Below, piece by piece: positions 16,945 through 30,245 of a stretch of 64,000 nucleotides of DNA. How positions within the stretch are numbered: the stretch's first letter is position 1; every line of letters begins with the position of its first letter. The notes beneath the pieces were generated by a model, which saw only the letters and a program-made list of their open reading frames with translations, did not search any database and had not been told where the DNA came from. The stretch covers positions 108,980 through 172,979 of the forward strand of contig NZ_PUAP01000030.1 in NCBI RefSeq assembly GCF_002947535.1. Reading direction: 5' to 3'. This DNA comes from Enterococcus mundtii (lineage in GTDB: Bacteria; Bacillota; Bacilli; Lactobacillales; Enterococcaceae). The translations under genes were made by a program, and so were the position numbers.

Positions 16945-17880
16945 TTAAAATTGGTAGCCTGTCGCAATGATTTCTTTTGTTCCAGTTGTACGGTCAAAGG
17001 CTTCTAAAACAAATCCAGAACCATAATCGACACGATACGTTCCTCCGCCTATCCTACGACCTGCTACATTGGCGTTAACTTGTTTCCAATTGTTCCGGCT
17101 TTCAGAAATGTAACGATTCCAATAACTATCAGAAAGTACTTGGCGATCTCCAACGACAGTTCCTACACCATATGTATGGATGCGGCCAACAGAATCTTTT
17201 TTGTATGGGATATCTGCTCGGATCTGTTGCTCTAAGTTAACTGATCCTGTGGCTTCTCCAGTATAAAATACCCAATTGACTTCCACGGTATGCCCAGGTC
17301 TTACATTGATTGCTTGACCAGGAACTGTCCAATTTTTTTGGACCTCTCGTGTCTGTGAAGTCGTTGAACTAAAGTTGTAATTCAATTCGACACCCATGGT
17401 TGCAGAACCAAACATTGGTACACGGATCTCTGTACTAGTCGATGTTGATACCCCAGCAGATTGCGTGGTCGAAGTTGTTGTTGAGTCCGTATAAGTCTCC
17501 GAGTACGAAGGTGTCGTAAAGGTTTGATTCTGGTTCGTACTATTGTGGAATACACTTGTGTTTACAGTTCTTGATCTTTGTCTGGTGCCCATATCACTAT
17601 TGACACCTACCGAATAAGCTTGGCTAGACACATTTCTTGGATTGTATTCATCTCCAGTAAGTCTTTCATTTACACCAATGTCCCCCCATTGATACATTTG
17701 GAAAGATAACGCATAAGACATCGTACTCATGCGATCGATCGTACTTTGATTGACCGATTTTAAATACCCTTCGCCGATTTGCGGAAGCAACTCATCGGCT
17801 TGGACAATAGGTTCTCCTGTAAATAAGCCTAAACTCGCCGCTCCAACAACACCCAACATCACCTTTGTTGCTTTTTTCAT
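16945..17880 (-). CDS. Secreted ETX/MTX2-family (aerolysin-like) beta-pore-forming toxin
   Basis: 311 residues. A signal peptide (1-28, cleavage after V-Q-A) is followed by a mature protein of about 283 residues. The central part has the alternating Ser/Thr-rich strands of aerolysin-like toxins (about 107-151 and 164-178) around a more hydrophobic stretch (E-I-R-V-P-M-F-G-S-A-T-M-G-V-E-L), the expected membrane-inserting hairpin. The block after it, W-T-V-P-G-Q-A-I-N-V-R-P-G-H-T-V-E-V, matches the P-x-Q-x-I-x-V-P-x-x-T-x-V-E-V pattern of Clostridium epsilon toxin and Bacillus MTX2. Family members bind host cells and form heptameric pores. The gene has its own terminators on both sides, so it is probably a single-gene unit. 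It is not of the Epx (leukocidin-like) type described in enterococci. The host target is unknown. Confidence 0.85.
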   Translation of the reverse strand: MKKATKVMLGVVGAASLGLFTGEPIVQADELLPQIGEGYLKSVNQSTIDRMSTMSYALSFQMYQWGDIGVNERLTGDEYNPRNVSSQAYSVGVNSDMGTRQRSRTVNTSVFHNSTNQNQTFTTPSYSETYTDSTTTSTTQSAGVSTSTSTEIRVPMFGSATMGVELNYNFSSTTSQTREVQKNWTVPGQAINVRPGHTVEVNWVFYTGEATGSVNLEQQIRADIPYKKDSVGRIHTYGVGTVVGDRQVLSDSYWNRYISESRNNWKQVNANVAGRRIGGGTYRVDYGSGFVLEAFDRTTGTKEIIATGYQF

Positions 17881-18022
17881 ATTTTTTGATTCTCCTTTAT
17901 TATTTTCTACAAATCAATGGGCATATACCCAACGATTTGCTAATTCCAGTATGGAACATATTTTCTGCGACATGTCATTATGTACACTACTACAACAATT
18001 TAATCAGCTTCAAATCAAGCAC

Positions 18023-18070
18023 AAAAAAAATAAGCCTGAAAATCAACCATTTTTGATATTCCGGCTTATC
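18023..18070 (-). terminator. Terminator after the LysR gene
   Basis: On the minus strand ATAAGCC pairs with GGCTTAT around an inner ATCAA/TTGAT stem, followed by T8. It insulates the toxin gene from the operon upstream. Confidence 0.8.
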
Positions 18071-18119
18071 TTTTTACTCAACAGTATCTATTGAGACGTT
18101 TATTTGATTTTTTTACAGC

Positions 18120-19022
18120 TTACTTCATTTGTTTCATCACACGCTGGATACTTGTGATGAATTTCTTGCCGATATCACTTAATGGCTGTTTTCCCGAATA
18201 AATGACATATAACTCATTGATCGGGCTATCAGCTAATGGAATCAAGCGTAAATATTCTTTGATCTCCCCGATCACGATGCCAGAGCCTGAAGCATAGGCA
18301 TCTGTTTCTAACACAATGTTCATCAATGTGCCACGATCACTCGTATAGATCACCGATTCTTGTTCAGGGATCTCAATTAGATCTTCATAAAAGTAAGGAA
18401 AATTATTACCATCTTGCGTAAACCGAACTTGCGGAAATGCTGCTAGCTCTTCTACCTTTATTTCTTCGTGTTGGGCAAGTGGATGGCGCTGTCTCAAAAA
18501 GATATGGGTCTTAAATGTCCCTAAAGACTGAGCGACTAATTCCCCTTGTTCTAAGTAACGCTTGATCCCTGTGCGATTATGGTCATTCATATAAAGGATA
18601 CCTAACTCGCTTTGCTGCTGTTGGACTTCTTCGATCACGTTTGCTGTCGTCGTTTCCATGATGCGAAACTGTTTTACTTCTGCTTTGAACGTCTCGATCA
18701 GTTGCGCAGTCAATGGCCCTAAAAAATCATAGTGTTGTGAAGCAATCGAAAAGCTTTCTCGTTTTTCACTTTTCAGGTAATAGTTTTCCAAAGAATCTAA
18801 TTGTACTAAAATACGTTCCGCCCGCTTTAAAAAGGCTTGGCCTTCTTCTGTTAGATAGGCGCCTCGATTCGTGCGGGTAAATAAAGTGATACTCAATTCG
18901 TTTTCCAATTCTTTGATGGCTGCAGAAAGGCTTGGTTGAGAAACAAACAATTTTTTTGCTGCTTCTCGAAAACTTCCATTATTCGCTACCGCAGTGACAT
19001 ATTTCAATTGTTGGATGTTCAT
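18120..19022 (-). CDS. LysR-family transcriptional regulator
   Basis: 300 residues. The N-terminal winged helix-turn-helix is typical: L-K-Y-V-T-A-V-A-N-N-G-S-F-R-E-A-A-K-K-L-F-V-S-Q-P-S-L-S, followed by I-K-E-L-E-N-E-L, then a ligand-binding domain from about residue 90. The start ATG overlaps the stop of the carbonic anhydrase gene (ATGA), so the two are translated together. That makes bicarbonate-related or pH-related control of this operon possible, but no ligand can be read from the sequence. Confidence 0.88.
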   Translation of the reverse strand: MNIQQLKYVTAVANNGSFREAAKKLFVSQPSLSAAIKELENELSITLFTRTNRGAYLTEEGQAFLKRAERILVQLDSLENYYLKSEKRESFSIASQHYDFLGPLTAQLIETFKAEVKQFRIMETTTANVIEEVQQQQSELGILYMNDHNRTGIKRYLEQGELVAQSLGTFKTHIFLRQRHPLAQHEEIKVEELAAFPQVRFTQDGNNFPYFYEDLIEIPEQESVIYTSDRGTLMNIVLETDAYASGSGIVIGEIKEYLRLIPLADSPINELYVIYSGKQPLSDIGKKFITSIQRVMKQMK

Positions 19023-19720
19023 TTCGTCCCCTTGTAATAATAAATTTTTCGTTCCTTTACTGGTTGTAATGGACGATTATTCGGTTGCGCATATTGTCCT
19101 TTGAACGGGATCAAAAAATCACGATTCAATTGACCGACCTGATCCATGACGAACCATTGGATCGGTCCACTCGTTGGTGGCGTCGTAAGTGATCCTACAT
19201 AATGATAATGACTTTTCTGCTCAGGGAAAAAGACAGAGGCATCGGTCCAATGCTCATGGGCATCGAGATCCCATTTGTCGCCATTTTGGCGATCGTACAA
19301 CCAACCCTCATCATTTGATAGATGGTACATCGCACCAACCACTAAGTTTTCTTGTCGTTCGTTCGTATGGACAAAGTGAAACTCGATATCTTCTTGTTTC
19401 CCATTGATGACGTGTTCTGACGGCATGTGAAAATGGATGTCGGTCAAATAGTATTTCTCTTCGTTGAAAAGAACGTAACTGATTTGATCGTATGGCACAA
19501 GATGGATCGTGTTCTTGAACTCCTTATCCGTGAAGCGTTGCTTCTGATAGTGAAAAGACAGAGTTTCTTTCGTGTCACTGCTTTCTTCACATGTAACTAG
19601 AGGAATGGGCGATTGCCACTCGAACTCGGCTCCTTTTGCAAACCAATCGCACAATTCTGCCCAATGTTCCGGTCCTCTTTCACCAGAATAACCCCACTCA
19701 ACATCCATATTCTTCTTCAA
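19019..19720 (-). CDS. Alpha-class carbonic anhydrase, cytoplasmic
   Basis: 233 residues. It interconverts CO2 and bicarbonate. The three zinc ligands are visible as His96 and His98 in I-H-F-H-M-P-S-E-H and His115 in I-E-F-H-F-V-H. The proton-path and substrate block appears as S-L-T-T-P-P-T-S-G-P-I-Q-W, with Thr where most family members have Cys. Bacterial alpha-class enzymes usually carry signal peptides; none is visible here, so the enzyme is likely cytoplasmic. It could supply bicarbonate to the carbamoyl-phosphate synthetase encoded 3-8 kb away, although it is a separate operon. Confidence 0.88.
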   Translation of the reverse strand: MKKNMDVEWGYSGERGPEHWAELCDWFAKGAEFEWQSPIPLVTCEESSDTKETLSFHYQKQRFTDKEFKNTIHLVPYDQISYVLFNEEKYYLTDIHFHMPSEHVINGKQEDIEFHFVHTNERQENLVVGAMYHLSNDEGWLYDRQNGDKWDLDAHEHWTDASVFFPEQKSHYHYVGSLTTPPTSGPIQWFVMDQVGQLNRDFLIPFKGQYAQPNNRPLQPVKERKIYYYKGTK

Positions 19721-19761
19721 CTAAAATTCCTCCTGAATCAGTTACCTACACGGCACTTCGA

Positions 19762-20403
19762 CTATTCTTTTTCTTTTTTGACAATGTTTGACACAGCTGC
19801 TAAGAAATCCTCTTTTCCATAGAATTCTTGATTGAGCAACTCCGGAAAGATCTCCTTGAAAAAATATTGGACGGACGGTCGATGATCAAAGCCTTTGATC
19901 GTTGTGACTGCCTCAATAAACATCTCTTTATAAACTTTTTCCGGATTGTTTTTACTGATCTCATCAAATGATTCATACAACAAATCGATTTTATCTGAAA
20001 CTGCTAATAATTCGCCTTCGACCGTATCGTCCTTTCCTTCGAACAAGCGGCGACGATAGACGTCTTGTAAAGCTTCAGGAATTTCTTGATTGATGAACTC
20101 ATCCGTCATTTTTTCTTCGACGGTCTGTAGCATCCCCCGCAACTCTTTACTTGCATATTTTACCGGTGTTTTGATGTCGCCGATAAAACGTTCAGTGTAA
20201 TCATGATTCAGCGCTTTTTCATACAAGAGTTTCCAATCGATTGGTTGCCCATGGAGTTCTTCGATATCCCCTAAAACTTGCGCGATCGAAGCCACACGAT
20301 ACGAATGAGCCGCGACGGTATGTTCAGTATGTTTGAAGAAACCTGGCGCCCGTGTGATTCTTTCTAAGTTATTTAGCCCTAAAATAAATTCATTCAATCC
20401 CAT
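19762..20403 (-). CDS. HD-domain phosphohydrolase, YfbR/5'-nucleotidase-like
   Basis: 213 residues from the ATG at 20403, which follows GGAGGAGG; the frame is open 15 codons further without a site. The HD metal site is seen as H-S-Y-R-V (about 33), then L-N-H-D-Y-T-E (about 66) and a later S-D-K-I-D. YfbR-type proteins hydrolyse deoxynucleoside monophosphates; substrate here is not proven. It heads the three-gene operon with the carbonic anhydrase and LysR genes. Confidence 0.8.
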   Translation of the reverse strand: MGLNEFILGLNNLERITRAPGFFKHTEHTVAAHSYRVASIAQVLGDIEELHGQPIDWKLLYEKALNHDYTERFIGDIKTPVKYASKELRGMLQTVEEKMTDEFINQEIPEALQDVYRRRLFEGKDDTVEGELLAVSDKIDLLYESFDEISKNNPEKVYKEMFIEAVTTIKGFDHRPSVQYFFKEIFPELLNQEFYGKEDFLAAVSNIVKKEKE

Positions 20404-20551
20404 AAAGATTCCTCCTCCTTGAGATGACTTTTCCGATAATGTTATCATTAAATAACTTGAATTCGCAAATTTTCAGCTTATTATCTTTAGAGGTTTTCAT
20501 TTATAAAAGAATAGTTTTCGCTATGTATCATCAAGAGTTGGCTGTTCCACA

Positions 20552-20594
20552 AATAGAAAAAGGGCTGAAACAACAATTGTTTTTCGCCCTTTGT
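20552..20594 (-). terminator. Terminator at the end of the pyr operon
   Basis: On the minus strand AAAGGGC pairs with GCCCTTT around an inner AAACAA/TTGTTT stem and is followed by a short T run, directly after pyrE. Confidence 0.8.
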
Positions 20595-20599
20595 TCTAA

Positions 20600-21232
20600 T
20601 TAATCGGTCACCCAGTTCTCAGGGTCTTTTTTCCATTCTTTTAGTAAAGCTAATTCTGTTTCGTCGATGGTTTTGTTTTCTAAAGCAAATTCGATCAGTA
20701 CAGAATAATTCGTCAAAGTAACCAATGGTAGACCAGCTGCTTCAAAGTTAGCTTTTCCTTTCGGCAACTCATAAGTAAAGATGGCTGCGACACCTAAAAC
20801 ATCCGCACCTTCTCTTTTAGCTGCTTCAGCGGCTTCTAGCACACTTCCGCCAGTTGAGATCAAATCTTCAATGACCACCATTTTTTGTCCTTCGAAGATC
20901 CGTCCTTCGATTTGGTTCCCTTTGCCATGAGCTTTCGCTTTGCTGCGAATGTAGACCATTGGTAAGTCTAAGATCTCAGCTACCCAAGCTGCATGAGGGA
21001 TTCCGGCGGTTGCTGTTCCAGCAATCACTTCGACTTCTGGAAATTCTTGCTTGATTTTTTCAGCTAATCCTTGAGCGATTTCTTTTCTTACTTTTGGGTA
21101 ACTCATGGTGATGCGATTGTCACAATAGATGGGGCTTTTAATGCCACTTGCCCAAGTAAATGGCTGGTTGGGGCTTAAGAAAACAGCTTCGATTTCTAAT
21201 AAGTCTTTCGCAATAGTTTGTTCGATATTCAT
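20600..21232 (-). CDS. pyrE: Orotate phosphoribosyltransferase
   Basis: 210 residues. It joins orotate to PRPP to make OMP. The PRPP-binding motif is seen as [13 protein letters not shown], and the flexible loop [11 protein letters not shown] with its catalytic Lys lies just before it. It is the last gene of the pyr operon, 3 bases after pyrF, and is followed by a terminator. Confidence 0.95.
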   Translation of the reverse strand: MNIEQTIAKDLLEIEAVFLSPNQPFTWASGIKSPIYCDNRITMSYPKVRKEIAQGLAEKIKQEFPEVEVIAGTATAGIPHAAWVAEILDLPMVYIRSKAKAHGKGNQIEGRIFEGQKMVVIEDLISTGGSVLEAAEAAKREGADVLGVAAIFTYELPKGKANFEAAGLPLVTLTNYSVLIEFALENKTIDETELALLKEWKKDPENWVTD

Positions 21233-21235
21233 AGA

Positions 21236-23645
<2,410 letters not shown>

Positions 23646-23736
23646 CTTAACACTCCTATGTTTTGGGACTTTTTCGCTAGACTGCTTTGCTTTATTCATT
23701 TCAATTTTTAAATAGGAGGGCAATCGCCCTCCAGGA

Positions 23737-26700
23737 TTAGATTGCTTGTGTTGAAAATGCGCGGGATTCCATCACGCGGACGATCGCATCTGCGGTATCA
23801 AGGGAAGTGAACAATGGCGTACCATGTTCCACTGCTTCACGTCGAATGATAAAGCCATCTTTTGACGCATTCCCACGATCTTTATCAATGGTATTGACGA
23901 CCACTTGTGCTTTGCCCGCACGAATCAGATCAACGACATTTTTCTCTTTTGTTTCCTCAGAGATCTTAGCAACTGGTGTCACCACAAGTCCATGTTGTTC
24001 AAAGAACGCTGCGGTATTTTTCGTTGCCAATAAGCTATAGCCGATTTCTGCAAAGCGTTTTGCTAGGCCTAAGGCTTCTTCTTTTGTTTCATCGGCGATC
24101 GTAAACAAGACAGCACCGTAATCAGGCAGACGCAAGCCAGATGCTTCAAACGCTTTATACAGCGCTTTGTCTAAGTTTTGATCCGAGCCCATGACTTCAC
24201 CTGTCGATTTCATCTCTGGTCCTAAATAAGTGTCCACTTTATGCAACTTCGTGAATGAGAAGACTGGCGCTTTGACATGGACGTTGGCAGATTCAGGATA
24301 CAAGCCATCTTCATAACCTAAATCTTTCAATTTTTCTCCTAAAATGGCTTTTGTCGCGATCTGTGCCATTGGGATGTTCGTCACTTTGCTCAAGAAAGGC
24401 ACTGTCCGACTGGCGCGTGGATTCACTTCGATAACATATACTTGGTTGTCATGGATAACGAATTGGATGTTCATCATCCCGATACAATTCAACCCTCGTG
24501 CTAAACGGATCGTGTAATCTTCGATCGTTTGCTTGATTTCCTCTGACAGCGCTTGTGGTGGATAAACCGCCATCGAATCACCTGAATGGACACCTGCACG
24601 TTCAATATGTTCCATGATTCCTGGGATCAAGACGGTTTCACCATCACAGATCGCATCGACTTCGCACTCACTACCGATCAAGTAACGATCGACTAAGACT
24701 GGATGTTCTGGTGAAGCTTTCACCGCATGTTCCATATAATCTTCTAAGTCGCGTTGATTCTCGACGATCTCCATTGCCCGACCTCCCAAGACATAGCTTG
24801 GGCGAACAAGTACTGGATAACCGATTTTATTGGCAACTGCCACTGCTTCTTCTTTACTTGTCGCAGTATCTCCTAGTGGCTGAGGCACTCCTAATTCTTG
24901 TAAAGCTTGTTCGAATAGATCACGGTTCTCCGCACGATCAAGGTCTTCGATCGTTGTCCCTAGGATTTTTACACCTGCTTTTGCTAATGGTTCTGCTAGG
25001 TTGATCGCTGTTTGTCCGCCAAATTGGACGATGACACCGATTGGTTGCTCTAACTCGATGACATTCATCACATCTTCAAAAGTCAAAGGCTCAAAGTAAA
25101 GTTTATCAGAAATCGAGAAATCTGTCGAAACGGTTTCAGGGTTACTATTCATGATGATCGCTTCATAACCTGCTTGTTGAATGGCTTTCACTGAATGAAC
25201 TGTCGCATAATCAAATTCGACTCCTTGTCCGATACGGATCGGTCCAGAACCAAGTACTAACACAGAAGGTTTTTCCGAACGATGACTTTCATTTTCGATT
25301 TCATACGTACTATAGAAGTAAGGGGTATGAGATTCAAATTCGGCAGCACAAGTGTCGACCATTTTGTAGACAGGTTGAATGTTCTTTTCTGCACGTAATT
25401 GACGAATCGCTTCCGTCGTCGTTTTCCACAATTCCGCAATTTTTCGATCCGTGAAGCCATTTTGTTTCACAGTAAGAAGTAGATCCAACTGATTCGGTTG
25501 TTCCGAAAGCTCGTCTTCTAATTCAACGATGTGCAACAATTTATCCAAGAAGAATAAATCGATTTTCGTCAAGTCTGCCAATTCTTGGATCGGAAAGCCC
25601 CGACGGATTGCTTCGGCTAAGTAGAATAAACGATCATCTTGTGCCCGGACGATTTTCTCCATCAAGCGTTCTTCACTGACTGTCTTCAGTTCAGGCAATT
25701 CAACGTGGTGTGCCCCGATTTCTAATGAACGAACGGCTTTTAATAAAGATTCTTCGATGTTACGACCGATCGCCATTACTTCGCCGGTCGCTTTCATTTG
25801 CGTACCTAAGACACGTTCCCCGTTTTCGAATTTGTCGAAAGGCCAACGTGGGATCTTGGCTACTACATAGTCCAATGCAGGTTCAAATTCAGCATAAGTC
25901 GTTCCTGTTACTGGATTTTTCATTTCATCCAAGGTCAAGCCTAACGCGATCTTAGCTGCTAATTTCGCAATCGGATAACCGGTCGCTTTACTTGCTAAAG
26001 CAGAGGAGCGTGAAACACGAGGATTCACTTCGATGACATAGTAGTTGAAACTATGAGGGTCTAATGCTAACTGAACGTTACAGCCACCTTCGATTTTCAA
26101 AGCACGGATGATCGATAGTGACGCATCTCTTAACATTTGATATTCATGGTCTGCTAATGTTTGGCTTGGTGCAAAGACGATTGAATCTCCTGTATGGATA
26201 CCGACTGGATCGAAGTTCTCCATGTTGCAGACGACGATCGCATTGTCGGCAGAATCACGCATCACTTCATATTCGATTTCTTTGAAGCCTGCAATACTGC
26301 GTTCAATCAAACATTGGGTCACAGGTGATAAACTCAACCCATTTTCCGCGATTTGGCGTAGTTCGGCTTCATTCTCACACATACCACCACCAGTACCACC
26401 TAATGTGAACGCTGGTCGAACGATGATCGGATAACCGATTTTATTGGCAAAAGCAACTGCTTCTTCCACCGTCGTCACGATTTCTGATTCGGGGATCGGT
26501 TGATTTAATTCTTCCATCAACTTTTTGAACAAGTCACGATCTTCTGCTTGGTCGATCGCACTTAATTTTGTCCCTAGTAATTCGATGCCTAATTCGTCCA
26601 AGATTCCTGACTCGGCTAATTCCATCGCCATGTTCAGACCTGTTTGCCCACCTAATGTCGGTAAGATCGCATCTGGACGTTCTTTTCGTAAAATTCGTGA

Positions 26701-26922
26701 GACAAATTCTAATGTGATTGGTTCTAAGTAGACTTGATCCGCAATTTCTTTATCGGTCATGATCGTTGCTGGATTGGAGTTGACTAAGACGACTTCGTAG
26801 CCTTCTTCTTTTAAAGCAAGACAAGCCTGTGTGCCTGCATAGTCAAACTCAGCGGCTTGACCAATGATGATCGGACCAGAACCGATCACCATGATTTTAT
26901 TGATATCTGTGCGTTTTGGCAT
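23737..26922 (-). CDS. carB: Carbamoyl-phosphate synthase large subunit
   Basis: 1061 residues. It uses ammonia from CarA, bicarbonate and two ATP to make carbamoyl phosphate. The two homologous synthetase halves are clear: [18 protein letters not shown] near residue 13 and [15 protein letters not shown] near residue 555. The allosteric domain is at the C-terminus. The start overlaps the carA stop by one base (TAATG). Confidence 0.97.
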   Translation of the reverse strand: MPKRTDINKIMVIGSGPIIIGQAAEFDYAGTQACLALKEEGYEVVLVNSNPATIMTDKEIADQVYLEPITLEFVSRILRKERPDAILPTLGGQTGLNMAMELAESGILDELGIELLGTKLSAIDQAEDRDLFKKLMEELNQPIPESEIVTTVEEAVAFANKIGYPIIVRPAFTLGGTGGGMCENEAELRQIAENGLSLSPVTQCLIERSIAGFKEIEYEVMRDSADNAIVVCNMENFDPVGIHTGDSIVFAPSQTLADHEYQMLRDASLSIIRALKIEGGCNVQLALDPHSFNYYVIEVNPRVSRSSALASKATGYPIAKLAAKIALGLTLDEMKNPVTGTTYAEFEPALDYVVAKIPRWPFDKFENGERVLGTQMKATGEVMAIGRNIEESLLKAVRSLEIGAHHVELPELKTVSEERLMEKIVRAQDDRLFYLAEAIRRGFPIQELADLTKIDLFFLDKLLHIVELEDELSEQPNQLDLLLTVKQNGFTDRKIAELWKTTTEAIRQLRAEKNIQPVYKMVDTCAAEFESHTPYFYSTYEIENESHRSEKPSVLVLGSGPIRIGQGVEFDYATVHSVKAIQQAGYEAIIMNSNPETVSTDFSISDKLYFEPLTFEDVMNVIELEQPIGVIVQFGGQTAINLAEPLAKAGVKILGTTIEDLDRAENRDLFEQALQELGVPQPLGDTATSKEEAVAVANKIGYPVLVRPSYVLGGRAMEIVENQRDLEDYMEHAVKASPEHPVLVDRYLIGSECEVDAICDGETVLIPGIMEHIERAGVHSGDSMAVYPPQALSEEIKQTIEDYTIRLARGLNCIGMMNIQFVIHDNQVYVIEVNPRASRTVPFLSKVTNIPMAQIATKAILGEKLKDLGYEDGLYPESANVHVKAPVFSFTKLHKVDTYLGPEMKSTGEVMGSDQNLDKALYKAFEASGLRLPDYGAVLFTIADETKEEALGLAKRFAEIGYSLLATKNTAAFFEQHGLVVTPVAKISEETKEKNVVDLIRAGKAQVVVNTIDKDRGNASKDGFIIRREAVEHGTPLFTSLDTADAIVRVMESRAFSTQAI

Positions 26923-28001
26923 TAGAATTGCTCCTTTCCAGCGTCCATCATTTCCATAAATTCATCAAATAAATGTAGTGCATCGTGTGGGCCAGGGGCT
27001 GCATCCGGATGGAATTGCACACTGAAGGCAGGATAGCGACGGTGACGCACCCCTTCGACTGTGCCATCGTTGACTTCCACGTGAGTGACAAGTAATTGTT
27101 CCGGATCGATCGTCTGTTCATCTACCGCATACCCATGGTTTTGTGAGGTAAAATCGATTCTTCCTGTTGCAACTTCACGGACGGGATGATTCAGTCCACG
27201 ATGCCCGAATTTCATCTTGTATGTGTCTGCGCCATTAGCTAGCGCAAATAGTTGATGCCCTAAGCAGATCCCAAAAATCGGGATCTTTCCTTGGATTTGT
27301 TTGATCATCTCGATCGCTTCTGGTACATCTTTTGGATCACCAGGTCCATTCGTCAACATCACGCCGTCTGGCGATAATGAAAGGATCGTTTCCGCATCCG
27401 TATTGTACGGTAAGACTGTTAAATTACAGTCACGCTTACTCAATTCCCGTAAGATGCTATGTTTCAATCCAAAATCAATGACTGCCACATTTCTTCCTGT
27501 TCCTGGGCTTGGATAAGGTTTATTGGTTGAAACTTGTTGGACTTGGTTGGTTGCCAAGACGGTTGCTTTTAGTTGGTCGTATGCATGTTCAAATGAGTCG
27601 CCTGCATCAACGATACTGGCTTTCATCGTTCCAACTTCACGGATTTTTCGTGTCAACGCCCGTGTATCGATGCCAGAGATACCAGGGATTCCCTTTTGTT
27701 TCAAGAACTCGTCTAATGTCATTTGGTTACGCCAATTTGACGCAACACGTGCATGCTCTTTGACCACTACACCTTTACACGTTGGTGCAATCGATTCATA
27801 ATCATCACGGTTGACGCCATAATTCCCTACCATCGGGTACGTAAATGTAATGATCTGTCCATTAAAACTTTGGTCTGTGATCGTTTCTTGATATCCTGTC
27901 ATACTTGTCGTAAAGACGATTTCTCCAAACACATTGGCTGTCGCGCCAAATGATTTCCCTTTAAATACTGTGCCATCTTCTAAAATCAGCAACCGTTCCA
28001 T
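26922..28001 (-). CDS. carA: Carbamoyl-phosphate synthase small subunit
   Basis: 359 residues from the ATG at 28001, which has AAGGGGG upstream and follows the pyrC stop at once; a longer frame would run back into pyrC. It is the glutamine amidotransferase half of the synthetase. The class I amidotransferase triad is visible with Cys in G-I-C-L-G-H-Q and His in Q-F-H-P-D-A. Its placement in the pyr operon makes this the pyrimidine-controlled synthetase (also known as pyrAA). Confidence 0.96.
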   Translation of the reverse strand: MERLLILEDGTVFKGKSFGATANVFGEIVFTTSMTGYQETITDQSFNGQIITFTYPMVGNYGVNRDDYESIAPTCKGVVVKEHARVASNWRNQMTLDEFLKQKGIPGISGIDTRALTRKIREVGTMKASIVDAGDSFEHAYDQLKATVLATNQVQQVSTNKPYPSPGTGRNVAVIDFGLKHSILRELSKRDCNLTVLPYNTDAETILSLSPDGVMLTNGPGDPKDVPEAIEMIKQIQGKIPIFGICLGHQLFALANGADTYKMKFGHRGLNHPVREVATGRIDFTSQNHGYAVDEQTIDPEQLLVTHVEVNDGTVEGVRHRRYPAFSVQFHPDAAPGPHDALHLFDEFMEMMDAGKEQF

Positions 28002-28005
28002 CCAA

Positions 28006-29286
28006 TTATTCCCCCTTATGCCAAACAAGTTTTCCGTTGACAAATGTCATCAATGTTTCCCCTTTGATTTCCCAACCGACAAAAGGTGTGTTTTCGCCTT
28101 TTGATAAGAAATCTTTTTTATCGATTACTGCAGCATGCGCAATATCGTAAACTGCCAAGTCTGCTGGTGCGCCGATCGTCAAGGTGCCAGCTTCCAAGCC
28201 AAAGATGGCTGCTGGTTTGACTGCCATCCAGTCAATCACTTGCTCTAGTGTGAATTTTCCAGTTTCAACAAAATGTGTATACACGAGTTGGAAGGCTGTT
28301 TCACTTCCAACGATCCCGAACGGTGATTGCAAGAAACTTTGACTTTTTTCTTCTAATCCGTGAGGTGCGTGGTCGGTGGCAATACAATCGATCGTGCCAT
28401 CAAGCAAGCCTTCGATCAATGCCTCGCGATCTGCTTTGCCTCTCAATGGCGGATTCATTTTCCAAAAACCAAAATCTTCTGGAATATCTTCATCGATCAA
28501 GATCAGATGATGTGGTGAAACCTCTGCGGTCACATGGATCCCGGCTTTTTTCGCATCGCGGATCACTCGCACGCTTTCTTTTGTTGAAACGTGGCAGACA
28601 TGATAATGAACGCCTGTTGCTTCCGCTAATAGCAGATCACGAGCAATTTGAGAAGACTCAGTCACACTTAAGATACCTGGTAAACCTAGCTCTTCTGCTT
28701 TTTCTCCTGCGTGCATCACACCGCCAAATAATAATGATTCATCTTCTGTGTGAGCAACGAGTGCTTTATTGTTTTTTGCGGCTTCTTTCATCGCTAAGTA
28801 CATCGTGCCTGCTGTTTGCACGCCGACACCGTCATTGGTAAAAGCAAATGCGCCTTCATTGATCAATGCTTCTTGATCGACCAGTTCTTCACTTCGAAGA
28901 TTCTCAGTGATCGGTGCATACTGCAATACTTTGACGACAGCATCACGTTTGATGATGTCATAGACTTGTTTTAATTTTTCTGCTGTATCGGGTACTGGGT
29001 CAAGATTTGGCATCGCACAAACAGTGGTGAACCCACCTCGAGCAGCTGCTTTCGTGCCAGCTTCGATCGTTTCCTTGTAAGTAAAGCCTGGCTCTCTCAA
29101 ATGGACATGGACATCCACTAATCCAGGTGTGATCAACTGCCCTTGTGCATCAAACACTTCATCAAATTCAGCCTCAGGAAAGCCTGTACCGATTGCTTTG
29201 ATCTTTCCTTCTTCGATCCAAATTTCTGCTGGTGTTGTTTCATTTCTTTTTGTATTGATTTGACCGTTTTTAATGAGTGTTTTCAT
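28006..29286 (-). CDS. pyrC: Dihydroorotase
   Basis: 426 residues, class I zinc amidohydrolase. It cyclises carbamoyl-aspartate to dihydroorotate. The metal-binding [11 protein letters not shown] near residue 58, later H residues in V-A-H-T-E and H-V-S-T-K-E, and D in A-T-D-H-A-P-H are all present. Start ATG follows AGAGGAGG. 20 bases separate it from pyrB. Confidence 0.96.
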   Translation of the reverse strand: MKTLIKNGQINTKRNETTPAEIWIEEGKIKAIGTGFPEAEFDEVFDAQGQLITPGLVDVHVHLREPGFTYKETIEAGTKAAARGGFTTVCAMPNLDPVPDTAEKLKQVYDIIKRDAVVKVLQYAPITENLRSEELVDQEALINEGAFAFTNDGVGVQTAGTMYLAMKEAAKNNKALVAHTEDESLLFGGVMHAGEKAEELGLPGILSVTESSQIARDLLLAEATGVHYHVCHVSTKESVRVIRDAKKAGIHVTAEVSPHHLILIDEDIPEDFGFWKMNPPLRGKADREALIEGLLDGTIDCIATDHAPHGLEEKSQSFLQSPFGIVGSETAFQLVYTHFVETGKFTLEQVIDWMAVKPAAIFGLEAGTLTIGAPADLAVYDIAHAAVIDKKDFLSKGENTPFVGWEIKGETLMTFVNGKLVWHKGE

Positions 29287-29306
29287 GTTTCTTCCTCCTC
29301 TTATCT

Positions 29307-30233
29307 CTATGCTTTTCCACTTAATACAGCTTCTAAGATCGCCATTCTGACAAACACACCATTGCTCATTTGTTGAATGATCCGTGACTGCAACCCTTCA
29401 ACCAGTGAGTCCGCCAACTCGACATCTCGATTGACTGGGGCAGGGTGCATGATGATTGCGTGTTTTTGCATTTTTTTGGCACGTTCGACCGTCAAGCCGT
29501 ACTCTTGGTGATAGCCTTCTTTTGAAAAGCTTTCTTTTCCATCATGACGTTCATGTTGCACCCGCAACATCATCATGACATCGACTTGATCCAGTAATTC
29601 ATCCAGTGGTAAGTAATGACCGTAAACTTCGAATTCATCGTCATACCATTCTCTCGGACCTGAGAAGAAGACTTGCGCGCCAAGACGTTTCAACATTTGC
29701 ATGTTCGATTTTGCGACACGAGAATGCGTGATATCGCCGACGATCGCCACTTTCAAGCCTTCGAAATAGCCAAATTCTTCATAGATCGTCATCAAATCAA
29801 GTAAACACTGCGTTGGATGTTGCCCACTACCGTCACCACCATTGATGATCGAGCATTGGATCGTTTTACTTTGGATCAATTCGTCGTAGTAGTTTTCGTC
29901 TCCATGACGGATAACTGCTACATCCACCCCAAGTGCAGACATCGTTAGAACGGTATCGTATAATGTTTCACCTTTTGTAACTGAACTTGTGCTTGCTTCA
30001 AATTCGATCACTTCAAGACCAAGTTTCTTTTCTGCTACATCAAAACTTTTATGGGTTCGTGTACTGTTTTCAAAGAACAAGTTCGTCGCAAAGTATTGAG
30101 ATTTTTGTGGTGACCAAGTTGCGCCTTGCTTGAACTCTTGTCCTCGTCGGATCAACCCCATTACTTCTTGGTCTGTCAATGCCTCTACCGTTAATAAGTG
30201 TTTTAAACTGATGCGTTCTGATTTGATGATCAT
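29307..30233 (-). CDS. pyrB: Aspartate carbamoyltransferase, catalytic chain
   Basis: 308 residues. It transfers carbamoyl phosphate to aspartate. Carbamoyl-phosphate binding S-T-R-T-H-K-S (about 56) and the H-P-T-Q block are intact, with H-P-A-P-V-N-R for aspartate near the end. No pyrI regulatory subunit is nearby, as usual in Firmicutes. Confidence 0.96.
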   Translation of the reverse strand: MIIKSERISLKHLLTVEALTDQEVMGLIRRGQEFKQGATWSPQKSQYFATNLFFENSTRTHKSFDVAEKKLGLEVIEFEASTSSVTKGETLYDTVLTMSALGVDVAVIRHGDENYYDELIQSKTIQCSIINGGDGSGQHPTQCLLDLMTIYEEFGYFEGLKVAIVGDITHSRVAKSNMQMLKRLGAQVFFSGPREWYDDEFEVYGHYLPLDELLDQVDVMMMLRVQHERHDGKESFSKEGYHQEYGLTVERAKKMQKHAIIMHPAPVNRDVELADSLVEGLQSRIIQQMSNGVFVRMAILEAVLSGKA

Positions 30234-30245
30234 GCGATGTCCTCC

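Noticed and set aside
16945..17880. Epx-family (alpha-hemolysin-like) pore-forming toxin
   Set aside because: The Ser/Thr-rich strand pattern and the VP-Q-I-V-P-TVEV block fit aerolysin-like ETX/MTX2 toxins better.
28275..28841. Long open frame (188 codons) on the plus strand
   Set aside because: It lies antisense within pyrC, has no ribosome-binding site and no recognisable protein pattern; pyrC is certain on the other strand.
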